A program made the position numbers and the translations under genes. The notes beneath the pieces were generated by a model, which was given only the letters and a program-made list of their open reading frames with translations, had not been told where the DNA came from and searched no databases. This document shows positions 23,151 through 33,179 of a stretch of DNA of 64,000 nucleotides, in pieces. Source of the stretch: Dolomedes plantarius (Eukaryota > Arthropoda > Arachnida > Araneae > Dolomedidae). The DNA lies in NCBI GenBank assembly GCA_907164885.2, contig OU015496.1:131878875-131942874 (forward strand), given 5' to 3'. The first letter of the stretch is position 1. Each line of letters begins with the position of its first letter.

Positions 23151-23522
23151 GAGAGGCTCGAAGTTGAAGTAGATGCATTAGTCGAAGTACCAGCAAACAA
23201 ATTACTACATATCGCTTCTCGTCTTTTATACTTTAACTTGCCAATAACAGATCTTATTTGAACACATGATGTCTGGCTTTATTCAAATTACGTGTTAGTC
23301 ACATCATCTTGACAGAATGACGTTGAAGAGAAGGGACAAAATGACGTTGAAGAGAGGCTCGAAGTTGAAATAGATGCATTAGTCGAAGTACCAACAAACA
23401 AATTACTAATTCGCTTCTCGTCTTTTATACTTTAACTTGCCAACAACAGATCTTGTTTAAACGCATGATGTCTGGCTTTCTTCAAATTACGTGTTAGTCA
23501 CATCATCTTGACAGAATCACGT
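23151..23522. repeat. Direct tandem duplication, 201-bp period
   Basis: GAGAGGCTCGAAGTTGAA begins at 23151 and again at 23352. Both copies continue through GATGCATTAGTCGAAGTACC, CGCTTCTCGTCTTTTATAC and CATCATCTTGACAGAAT. The copies differ at only a few bases and by a small deletion (TACTACATATCGC versus TACTAATTCGC). That makes this duplication younger than the surrounding arrays. TTTTATAC could be a TATA element if this is part of an LTR. Confidence 0.85.
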
Positions 23523-23999
23523 GAAACAAAAAGAATTGAGAAAGAAAGCCATAAAGAAAATTTTCAGGACAACTGTAAGAATTAAATCCAGGACGGCACA
23601 ATTATAGGAAGCAATTAATTACTGCAAAGTCGCATCTACGGGTATTTTTACCACAGTATTTTTAACCAATTACTACTAGTACAGGATATATACTCTTAAC
23701 CCAAGAAATAGCAGCATTTATAACTAAATAATTTTTCCTTAATATGACCTATAATAGTTAACAAATATCCTTTTAATATATTTCAATCTGCTTTGCAAAC
23801 TTGACTACAATTGACAATTATAAAAAAATGAACAGCTGGAAGAATTCAGAATGAATACATAAGTGAGATAAATGGTTCAGAATTTCAGAGGAGTGATTAG
23901 TTGAAAATGAACGAAATGACCTTAAACTAAATGATTTGTGCCTTTTTTCAAATGCCCTTTTTTAAATGGTGTTAAGTATTCCCTTTCATCCGAAAAATA
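23523..23999. other. A/T-rich DNA without a recognisable gene
   Basis: I see no coding region, inverted ends or clear repeat units in this interval. Confidence 0.65.
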
Positions 24000-25026
24000 A
24001 CTAATGACAAAATGAAACCCGAATTAGTTTGGTTATCTCATTTATATCTTTATTTCATAACAAGGGACAATAAGATAGTAGATTCTTTTTCTTTTTCTTT
24101 TTTTCCTTACAAGATATGAATAGTATTTTCATTCAATATTTCTCATAGATTATATTTTAGTTATGATTGCCTTACATAAACAAACTAATGGAATATTTAA
24201 AGCCTCATTCTGTCATTTGAAATTGAGTGGCTTTATATAATAAATGATACTTTAGCTAAATGTGGAGGTCTGTAATGGCATGATTTTGACAATATTCATA
24301 ATATTGAATAGAACGGTAGACATTAAGAAATCTTATATATGGTATACAGAAGCATTTATCATTTTTTGTAAATATCTATATTGAGTTACTTAGTATATTA
24401 AATGCCATTTTAACTAGATGTGATAAATCTATAATAATGGGAATATGACAATACATATGCTATTAAATGGAATAGTAGACATTATTAAATTATATTTACG
24501 GTACACTTAAGCATTTATTATGTTTTATAAATCTTTATAAATGAGTTACCTTTTATTATCAATGATATTCTAACAAAATGTGATAAGTATGAAATAACGT
24601 AAATATACCAATATACATAGTACGGAATGGAACGATAGATATTAAGAAATCATATATACGGTATAAGCAAACATTTATTAATTTTTATAAATCTATAAAA
24701 TTGAGTTACTTTATATAATAAACACTATTTTAATTAGTTGTGATAAATCTATAGTAACGGGAATATGATAATATTCTATATATACTGTTGAATGTGACGA
24801 TAGACATTACGAAGTCATACACACGGTATACTTAATTATTTAACCTTTTTTTATAAACCTATATAATTGAGTTACTTTATATCATAAATGCTATTCTAAC
24901 TTAATGGGATGAGTCTGTGATAACGTGAATATGACAATATTCATACTACTGAATGCAACGATAGACATTAAGAAATCATATATACGATATACTTAAACAT
25001 TTATTACTTTTTATAAATCCATATAA
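24000..25026. repeat. Tandem array E (~160-bp units)
   Basis: The phrase TTGAGTTACTTTATATAATA recurs near 24224, 24382, 24543, 24703 and 24867, a spacing of 158-164 bp. Units also share GATGTGATAAATCTATAATA, GACAATATTCATA and CGATAGACATTAAGAAATCA. The last unit is cut by a non-LTR retrotransposon. Its 3' part (CATATATACGATATGCTTAAGC) is carried on inside each unit of the following array F. Confidence 0.85.
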
Positions 25027-25398
25027 GAAAATCCAAAGACGCTACGCTGCTGGGATAAAGCAGAGAGCGCTGTGTGACTTTGCCGACAAGTCATGGGCTC
25101 CTTTGATTAAAGGCACAAAGAACATCCCTGATTTTCCTAGAAGTGCAACTATGGTCCTTTTCCGTATTACTACAGGCCATGACTGTTTGCCCGCATATTT
25201 GCACCGGCTTAAACTTTGGATTGAAAACTTATGTCCTTTGTGCGGACAAGATAAAATTTTTGATGCTACTCTTCTGGACTTTTGCTCTGCACTGTGTTCT
25301 TAAACTGTAATGTTCAGAGGTATTGGAAGGCAAGAGATCTAATGGTGTCATAGAGATCTAATGGTGTCTGGGCATTTTAAATAAATAAATGAATAAAT
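25027..25398 (+). mobile_element. 5'-truncated non-LTR retrotransposon
   Basis: A 12-bp target-site duplication AAATCCATATAA flanks it at 25015-25026 and 25399-25410. The 3' end is a short A-rich tail of AAAT-type repeats (25381-25400). The 5' end starts abruptly inside coding sequence. Truncation, tail and duplication are hallmarks of target-primed reverse transcription. Only the C-terminal end of the polymerase protein is left. It inserted at the junction of arrays E and F. Confidence 0.9.
25028..25303 (+). pseudogene. C-terminal fragment of a non-LTR retrotransposon ORF2 (reverse transcriptase)
   Basis: An open frame runs from the truncated left edge to the stop at 25301-25303. The fragment is about 91 residues and has no start codon of its own. 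It contains SATMVLFRITTGHDCLPAYL, HRLKLWIENLCPLCG and a terminal Cys-rich end. The (F)RLxTGHDCL..HLHRL..(S)xxCPLC pattern is typical of the region behind the RT domain in Jockey/CR1/R1-like elements. RT and endonuclease domains are absent, so it is a dead copy. Confidence 0.8.
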
Positions 25399-26420
25399 AA
25401 ATCCATATAACAATATAGCTCTGAATTTCTTAATCTGTATTTTAATTTAGTAATTTTTTCATTTTTATAAAGGACATTATTTGAGGAAAAGTAAAAAAAA
25501 ATAAGGAAAAATTTCGAGTATTGTTGAATCGTGTTCGAATTTCAGCGTGTTGCACATCGCTGAAATAAGTTTTCAAATACACTCAGCTGTTTGTCTCATA
25601 TGAAGAAAACAGCTGCAAAGAAGTTGAGTGATGTATTACAGATCTTGAATAATCAACAATCTGAATATATTGAAGTATATTATTAAAAATACCAGAATAT
25701 ATAAGTAATTATACCTGAATTTATAAGTACTGGAAATCATATATACGATATGCTTAAGCATTTATTATTTTTTATAAATCCATATATCAATATAGCTCTG
25801 GATTTCTTTTTCTGTATTTTAATTTAGCAAAATGTTTCATTTTTATAAAGGATATTATATGGGGAAATGTAAAAAAAATGAAAAATTTCGAGTATTGTTG
25901 AATAATTGCAAATCACAGAAATAAGTTTTCAAACACACTCAGCTATTTGTCTCACATGAAGAAAACAAACAGCTGCAAAGAAGAGGAAGGATGATTTGCA
26001 GTTCTTTGAATAATTAACAACCTGGATATATTGAAGTTTCTTATTCAATATGCATGAATATATTAGTACTTATACCTGAATATATAAGTACTGAAAATCA
26101 TATAAACGATATGCTTAAGCATTTTTATTTTTAATAAATCCATATATAAATTTAGCTCTGGATTTCTTTATCTGTATTTTAATTTTGCAAAATGTTTTAT
26201 TTTTATAAAGAACATTATTTGGGTAAAAATTTAAAAAAAAAGAAAAATTTCGAGTATTGATGAATAATTTCAAATCACAGAAATAAGTTTTCAAATACAC
26301 TCAGCTGTTTGTCTCATATGAAGGAAACAAACAGGTGCAAAGAAGAGGAAGGATGGATTGCAGATCTTGAATAATGAACAACCTTAATATAATAAAGAAT
26401 CTTATTTAATTAAATCAAAA
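25399..26420. repeat. Tandem array F (~365-bp units, contains array-E core)
   Basis: The phrase ATATAGCTCTGGATTTCTTT recurs near 25415, 25791 and 26149. Units share TTTCGAGTATTGTTGAATAA, TTTTCAAATACACTCAGCTG and AACAGCTGCAAAGAAG. Between copies lies GAAATCATATATACGATATG plus CTTAAGCATTTATTATTTTT, which is array-E sequence. Array F thus looks like a later amplification of an E segment joined to new flanking DNA. There are about three copies. Confidence 0.8.
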
Positions 26421-26667
26421 TAAGTCTTCCTGTCTGGACAATTTTTAATTTATCATGAATTTCCTTCATAATCTGTGAATCGAAAGTGACCTAAGACGGT
26501 ACCAAAATTACAGGAGGTCTCACAACTAATGCTAAAAAAAATTAACGGGTAACGCAGATTTAAAATATGATGCATAAAGTTGAGAAAAGCGTATGATTAG
26601 AATATACTGAACAATATCAATTTATTTGCTTTAATGACTGCACAAGAGCGCATCGCACCGTCTATCC

Positions 26668-27163
26668 CAGTGGTGCGCAAACTTCATTCGACCGTAATCA
26701 ACTTTCCTTAAATTGAAAAAAAAAAAAATCACTCGAACACCCCCCCCCCCCCGGTAAAATTTTTTTGGGTAGTAGCAATTGAATGAAAAATAAGGAAATG
26801 TTAACAAAAAACAAGGAAAAAGAAATACGCAAATTTTGAAATGCTATTTTAAAAATCAGTGAAATGGGGATTTGGGATTATATATTTACTTTGCAGAATA
26901 ACAATAAAAAATGTCTTAAATTCTGCCCTTGTTTTTGGCAAATTCCACGTGACCCAGTCTTCCTATTTAAATAACATGTATTTGATTTCCATTGAGGTAA
27001 AAATTAACAAAATTTAAAAAAGAGTATTATATGGATGTTGTTTGCATATTTATATCAATTTTTTTAATTAAAAAATCATTTCCGTATAAATTTATTTCAA
27101 ACCATCCACGACTCTTCAATTATTTTCGCGACTCATAGTTTGTGCATCTCTTTCTATACAGTG
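26668..27163. mobile_element. Non-autonomous hAT element (MITE)
   Basis: The left end CAGTGGTGCGCAAACTTCAT is a classic hAT terminus. The right end reads, in reverse complement, CACTGTATAG...GATGCACAAACTATGAG and carries the matching GCACAAACT core with a small terminal change. The 8-bp duplication GTCTATCC (26660-26667) versus GCCTATCC (27164-27171) has one mismatch. The uninterrupted site exists in the neighbouring unit near 27820 (CATCGTCTATCCATTATAG). The element includes an A13 and a C13 run near 26716-26752. No transposase remains. Confidence 0.75.
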
Positions 27164-27853
27164 GCCTATCCATTGCATTATAGTGCTCATTGGATTTGCA
27201 AGAAATATATTCAAGCATTTTGGTCATTGACAGATTTTGTTTCTGAAGCCTGCGCAGTAAACAGGAAGAGAAACAGTTAATTGCTAGCAACAAAACGTGT
27301 CTCATTTCATTTTGCCTTTTGTAACGTATTTATCAAGCTGTTTATTTTTAGAATTCATGTATTACATTATTTCTTGCACGTAGATGCTGGAAAAGGTTTG
27401 AAAAATTTAATTCCCAATACCCAGTCTAAATAGCCTTGTTTAGACCAGGATTTGTAAGAGATATATTTAAAGTATTGCAGTTTTTTTGTTTTGACACCTG
27501 TGCAATAAACAGGAAGAGAAGCAGTCAATTGGTAGCTATAAAAAGTTTCATTTTACATTTTGTAACGTATTTATAAAGCTATTATTTTTACAGTTAATTT
27601 TAGAAGGCATGAATAACATTATCATTCATTATCTATGAATTGAAGATGACTTATAAGGTTGCCTATATTATATAAGGTCTAGTAACTAAATATTTAATAA
27701 ACTGTTAACACGTAATACTGCTGTATAATAAGGTTCATAAAACTTTGACTAAAGAATGTAGGCTCAGTATACTGAACAATAATAATTAATTTGTACATAT
27801 GACAATGCAGTGCATCGTCTATCCATTATAGTTCTCGTAGATAGCAAGAAATA

Positions 27854-28435
27854 AAGGGTGTATCAAAAATAATCATCCTATTTTTAAAAATCATAACTAT
27901 TCATCTTTTAATCCGTTTTGATCGAATAATGTATGGGCAGAAAGAGGGAAATCTCAAGTTTTACGCAGTTGCCGACAAGTACCGCTAACGCTCTTCTTTC
28001 ACCCGCCACTTCAGTGTTTCTAAAGATGGCAACTGCACAACAGAAATCATTTTGTGTTCTACGGTTTACGAAGTGTGAGTCTATAACAACTGTTCAGTGT
28101 GATTTTCGTCGACAAAACTCTGGTAGATTGAAGTTCCTACCTCTCAGAGCATTAGGCGATGTATAAACAATTCGAAGACACGGGTTGTCTGTGTACGCAT
28201 AACAGCCGTGGAAGCAGTGTATGCAGATATGCTCGCAAGAGCTTGGGACGAATTTGTCTACCATATTGACATATGTTGTGCATCCAAAGATGGGCATATT
28301 CAGCACCTTTAATTTGGTTTGTAAAAAAACCTTTATGATTAATCATGTAATATAAAATTAATTTTAATTTTCTATGTTCAATATTTTTCATGATATACTC
28401 ATTTCAAATCGAGTGATTCTTTTTGAAACAACCTG
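27854..28435 (+). mobile_element. Internally deleted mariner-like element (582 bp)
   Basis: The ends pair as inverted repeats: AAAGGGTGTATCAAAAATAA on the left, and in reverse complement CAGGTTGTTTCAAAAAGAAT on the right. TA flanks both sides (27852-27853 and 28436-28437). The host array-G sequence reads through when the element is removed. The interior keeps only the two extremities of a transposase gene. The same family is represented by the foldback element at 53962-54971. Confidence 0.8.
28027..28311 (+). pseudogene. Transposase N- and C-termini with the catalytic core deleted
   Basis: The ATG at 28027 opens MATAQQKSFCVLRFTKCESI, the N-terminal helix-turn-helix start of a mariner-like transposase common in arthropods. 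After about 30 codons the similarity breaks. Fragments FEDTGCLC and then ARAWDEFVYHIDICCASK with a terminal GHIQHL and stop are recognisable as mid-N and extreme C-terminal parts. The DDE/D core is missing and the pieces are not all in one frame, so no enzyme can be made. Confidence 0.75.
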
Positions 28436-28690
28436 TATAATGAATTACTTTTGTCGCTGATAGTTTATGTTTTGAAACTTCTGCAATAAGCAAGGAGAGA
28501 AACAATTAATTGCTAGCAACAAAACGTGTCTCATTTCATTTTGCCTTTTGTAGTGAATTTATCAAGCTATTTAGAGTTATTTATAGAAGGCATGAATTAC
28601 ATTATTACCTGCAGGTAGACGCTTGAAAAGGTTTGAAAACTTTAATTCCAAAAGCGAATCTAAAGGGCCTTGTTTCAGCCAGACAATAGG

Positions 28691-29772
28691 ACATTCATAT
28701 ATTTGCATTCATTTTCAAAGGATCGCGTGCCCGAACTCTCTTTCAAGCATGAAGTATGTCCATTTCGTGACAATTAGAAAACGTGGACATAAGTGATCGT
28801 GTCATCGGATTTTATTTCGGAGCCGCGAAAACATACAGAACTTATACTTGATATTTGGTTTTCGAGTGACGTTCCTATTTATATTCAAAAAAATAAATCG
28901 ATGGTTTTGCCACTAGAAATCGAGCGTTGTTGCCACATTGTTGTTTCAGATTACAAATACGAAACTGTTAAATTTTTGTCTTAAAAAAAAAACTGTATAA
29001 ATTCCGTGATGAATTCCAATTTAGAACATTTTGTTACTACGGTGAAAGCGTATACCTACTCAGAATATTCGCACTTGTTAGATCCTGTTTAGGAGTTCAT
29101 AATGAGTGCACAATCTACATCCATGATTGATGAACACTGCCAATTTAGTTTTACGCCTTTTATTTACTTTCACACTGAATAGTTGATGTTTGGGGTTGTT
29201 GTTTGAGAAAGTAATAAATTAGCCAATGAATATTTATGTTTCAAAAGACCATCTCTATTTATTGTATGGCGACTGACGTCAAAAGCAATGACCTCGGGGG
29301 CAGGAATCCCTATTCCATATGCGACTCTAATTGTTCCTTGCTTTAGCCTCATGAAAACAATATTTATTTGATCTGCGCGCTCCCACAATAAAGTAGCCTG
29401 TACAACACCTTCACTAGTATACAGTTCGATGTATACTATTGAATGCATTTAGGATTAATTCCTACGTCATTTTGAAATTTCAGAATCCACTCTCAAACGT
29501 TTCTTCTATTTTTAAATGATTTAATTAATTTTACAATACATTGAAACATAGTAACAACTTTCTGATACACTGCCATTGTTAATTCTATGGCTTCTAAACT
29601 TAGCATTAACCATAATAAATAATTTTTAATGCTGTGGCTTCTGAACTTAGAAATCTGCTTAACTATTATCAATTTTAGTATATGTAATTTGTCCATCAAA
29701 AAAGCATATAACTTACACTGATACCTCCATAGTGACAGTTGTAGTATGTTTCTTTCCTATCCCTGTAGAACT

Positions 29773-29777
<5 letters not shown>
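28691..29777. other. Non-coding or unrecognised stretch
   Basis: No feature I can name. A 92-codon minus-strand frame at 29170-29448 (containing RLKQGTIRVAYGIGIPAPEV) is of higher complexity than its surroundings, but I recognise no domain, splice context or promoter, so it is left uncalled. Other short frames here are A/T-rich. Confidence 0.5.

Positions 29778-29842
<65 letters not shown>
29778..29842. repeat. TA microsatellite
   Basis: About 32 uninterrupted TA repeats. The following 29843-30120 segment is more complex (CTTGGACAAGTGGGTAAAGG) but holds no gene I recognise. Open frames that include the Tyr-Ile run are artefacts. Confidence 0.9.
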
Positions 29843-29845
<3 letters not shown>

Positions 29846-30124
29846 GCGGAGGCACTTGTCGTTCAGACATTTGCCTATAATCCATCGCAGTTTGCTGGTA
29901 ATTTTACCTATGGGGCACCATATAGACAGACCAGCATTACCCCTTATGAAGGGAGTAGAAATTCTTCGTCTTGGACAAGTGGGTAAAGGCGGTGAGAAGC
30001 GTTTGAAGACACACACAGACAAAGAAAAAGTTCGTCTTCTTTTTAGCTGCCAAACTTTAATTGATCTTTAAAGCAGCACATTACACAAACATATAAAATA
30101 AACGAATAAACAACTATGTAGTCA

Positions 30125-30335
30125 TAGGCAGCTCCTCACATCAGCCAACATGGCCGCATCATTCCTTCTTCGTTTTCTGAAACTAGAGTCGAGTTGAGTT
30201 GAGTTGTCTCTTCACAGTTCTTACAAAGGGATGACACAAACGGAGGTATTTTAGAGACGCGACGCCGGGTTTCGATCCGAGCACCCTCAACACCGAAAGC
30301 CAGCATGCTGTACCTCAGAGCCACCAGAAACCATG
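30125..30335 (-). mobile_element. tRNA-derived SINE-like unit
   Basis: On the minus strand TGGCTCTGAGGTACAGCATG resembles a polymerase III A box, and about 35 bp later GGATCGAAACCC resembles a B box. This is the arrangement of a tRNA-like SINE head. A ~130-bp body follows, including GTCATCCCTTTGTAAGAAC and a pentamer run of AACTC (near 30193). Its GC content contrasts with the neighbourhood. It cannot fold as a functional tRNA by eye. Confidence 0.6.
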
Positions 30336-33179
30336 AAAAAAAGATTTGATTATTTCAAAGAAGTAACCACTGCTACGCTCTTGCGGGGATTTTGAAAAAT
30401 CCCTGTGTCATAATTTTCCCTTTCTTCCCAAGTTTCTAATTAGAGCTAGACAATAATATTCGATGTACTTGAAACGCGTAAAGTTTGTTTTGTTTTTAAT
30501 TTCTATCGGTAAAAACAATACAAAACTTCCATTTTTTATAAAATATCTAGTGCTTCAGTATATATCTATAAAATTGTTTCTTTCTTACAAGTTGTTAGGT
30601 ACATGTTTTATGTACCACCATCAGGAGATGGGAGAGATTTTCGAAAAATAAAAATAAAATCCAAGTTTACAAATAAAATCCAAGTTTAATAAAGTTAGAA
30701 ACTGAAAAGCATGAAATTAAAATCAAGGTAATAATTTTAAGAATTCGCTTGCATTTACTTGCGAAGATTTATTATTGCATTATGAGGAAAACACACCACT
30801 TAATAAAAAGTAAGTTCTACCTTGGCTCTCTACTCGATCAACAAGTTCTATTTTCCGACGTCAGGAAATATTCTGTGTATTCGAATAATCTCTACCATCC
30901 TCAGAGGCTGAGCATCGGCTTTTCAACCTGAACGTTCATATTTTATTAAATGTCTGATGTTTAAGCACTTATATATGTTTCTTTATTAAGAGTTGTGAGG
31001 TACATGTTTTATGTATTACCATCAGGACTTGGAAATTATTTTCAAAAATTGCAAAGAAAATCGAAATTTTTGTAAAGTGAAAAACTATAGAGTTTTGCAG
31101 TTAGAAATGCATATTTTTTTTCACTTTTTTATTACATGTGATTAGTGTCGCATCAAAACAACAGTCAGCATTTTTTTTCAAACTGAGTTAAGGATACTCA
31201 CTTATAGTATGTCAATAAATTTGTAATGGGATTTTTTTAAATTTGCCTACTAATAAAAGATAGATTGGGAACTTTTCTAAAGGTAATTTTGAATTTATAT
31301 CTTAAAAAAATACATAAGATATTAGATCTTTGTTCTTTACCAAAAACATTAGAGAAGACTGAGTGAGAATCCAAATATTTAACCTACACCACTCAAATAT
31401 AACTGATAATAATTTTGCTTTTATAAAAAAAATGAAACCAACATTAATTCATATTTATTATTGAACATACTTGAAGAATATTGTACTATTAGGGTTTTGG
31501 TAATATAAGTAAACTTTCTGTACATAAGACTTGAGAAAAATGCACGGCAGAAGAACATAGCTTCGTATTTTTCACAAGAAACCTAGTTTCGAGCAAAATT
31601 TCAATATTTATTTCGAAACTAGTTGTCACGCTTGTTTTATGTTGTAGGTATTATAAAGTTATAGATTCATGTTATAAGCACTTATGTATATAAACTTTTT
31701 TTATGTTTCAAAGAAACAATTTTGCTTCCTAAATCTGACGACATTCTCTTGTTTATAAAACATTGAAAGTACCAGTCAAAAAAAAATCTCCAATCAATAC
31801 ATAACTTCTAAGCTGAGATAATAAAGCAAATTAGAGGGGAAGTCCTTAATGAGGGATAATTGTCACAAAAAAAGGATGACGCACTTTTAATATCGCTGAC
31901 GTTTTTAATGGATAGACACTAAAAATGAAGTATTTAAGGAAAAGTGCTTCATTTGAGTAATGGCATATATGTATTAGGACTACATGGCATATATGCATTA
32001 AGACTACATGGCTAGAGTTAAAAGATTGTAGATAATTTGCTATTCTAAAATTTTCACAATGGTTCAGTGTGTGGAGATTTAAACGTTTTGAAAAGACAAA
32101 AAATTTAACTTTTTTACTTACAAATAAAAACCTATACAGCTTTATAATATACGATTATGTACATTTATTGGATATTTATTAGACATATAGAAGATTTATA
32201 GAAGTTTTTCTTACGTCTAAGGAGGATAAATAATCAAGAATATGATAAGAAGATATAATTACTTTACTTGAACTTTTAAAGTTAGCCTTTTAATTGTATT
32301 TAATATATTTTTGATAAAATAGCGCTCATGACTGTATACCGAACAAGAGTGGTTTGTAAATCGTTTTTTAAATAACGATTTAGAAACCTCTCTTGTTCGA
32401 TATAAGTCATGTAATCAATTTATACAGTTTTGGATAGAATTACAATCTAACTTTTGATTTTCTTAAAACAATTGGCTTAAAACAATAGCATATTAAAATT
32501 ACAATGAAGTAACTCTACAAGTTTTATTATTACTGCTGCATATGCTATTAATGCCAGTTAAAAAAATAACTACTCTTCTTTACTAAAACTGAAAAAAGCT
32601 GTATAAAAATAAAAAATTCAATCATAATCCAAGAAAAAGGATTTCCTTTAAATTATACGTTCTAACAGTAAAAATAAATAATACAACCCATTTAAATTCA
32701 TTAAGATATAAAAATTCAGCTAAGCAAAAATCAAATAAAAATTGAAAGATTTTTTTAAAACCATGATTTAATAAACTTTCTTTCATTGGTGATATGAGGC
32801 TCACTCAAGTAATATAACTGCAAGTTGTATGATTAATATCAAACATCAAACTTTTTAAATTATTTGGGAATAGCTTGTGACAAAAAATAAATGATATAAC
32901 ACTAGGAATTATTTATACTTGCACATTTAGGAGAAGAAACGTGCTCCTCTCTTTTTCGAAAACCCTTGCAACTAGCGCCACCTTTAATCCAGTGAATTAT
33001 GTCGAAGTGCAAGATTTCTGTAAAATTAGTTTCCGATATTTTGGCTCATACATTTACATGGATACACGTAATATAAAAGAGGCTTTATTCTGTATCTAAT
33101 TGCTGTGACTTTTTACTATATATTGAGAATAATAATCAAACAATAACTTAAAAAACAATTTTTATGAAAATATATTAAT
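30336..33179. other. A/T-rich DNA with small local repeats, no gene
   Basis: Two diverged ~400-bp copies (array H) share GGTACATGTTTTATGTA and ACCATCAGGA near 30599 and 31009. Short direct repeats occur at about 30656-30692 (AAATAAAATCCAAGTTTA twice) and 31960-32012 (GGCATATATG..TTA..GACTACAT twice). The hairpin at 32327-32411 is listed separately. Open frames here have no recognisable domains. Confidence 0.65.
32327..32411. repeat. 85-bp near-perfect inverted repeat (hairpin)
   Basis: CATGACTGTATACCGAACAA on the left is matched by TTGTTCGATATAAGTCATG on the right. The inner parts GAGTGGTTTGTAAATCGTT and AACGATTTAGAAACCTCTC also pair. Arms are about 38-40 bp with roughly six mismatches and a loop of under ten bases. 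It could be a tiny foldback element or a transcribed hairpin such as a microRNA precursor. No copies of the arms were noticed elsewhere in the window. Confidence 0.85.

Larger units (their letters stand above)
26421..28690. repeat. Array G: composite repeats of ~250-590 bp with two inserted MITEs
   Basis: The block AATTGCTAGCAACAAAACGT followed by CATTTCATTTTGCCTTTTGT occurs near 27275, 27525 (diverged) and 28510. The block TATACTGAACAAT...GTCTATCC occurs near 26605 and 27768. Removing the hAT element (26668-27163) and the mariner-like MITE (27854-28435) restores unit continuity. Its left end also resembles 27600-27720 (TTATCATGAATTTCCTTCAT versus the AATTTTAGAAGGCATGAATA region). No gene. 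Confidence 0.7.

Noticed and set aside
29696..30071. Open frames on both strands through a TA microsatellite (similar at 8126-8311, 9130-9324, 11534-11764, 43598-43919, 44146-44497)
   Set aside because: TA repeats read as Tyr-Ile in all frames and create false open frames.
30125..30335. A functional tRNA gene on the minus strand
   Set aside because: A- and B-box-like motifs are present, but I could not fold a cloverleaf with an acceptor stem; a SINE head fits better.
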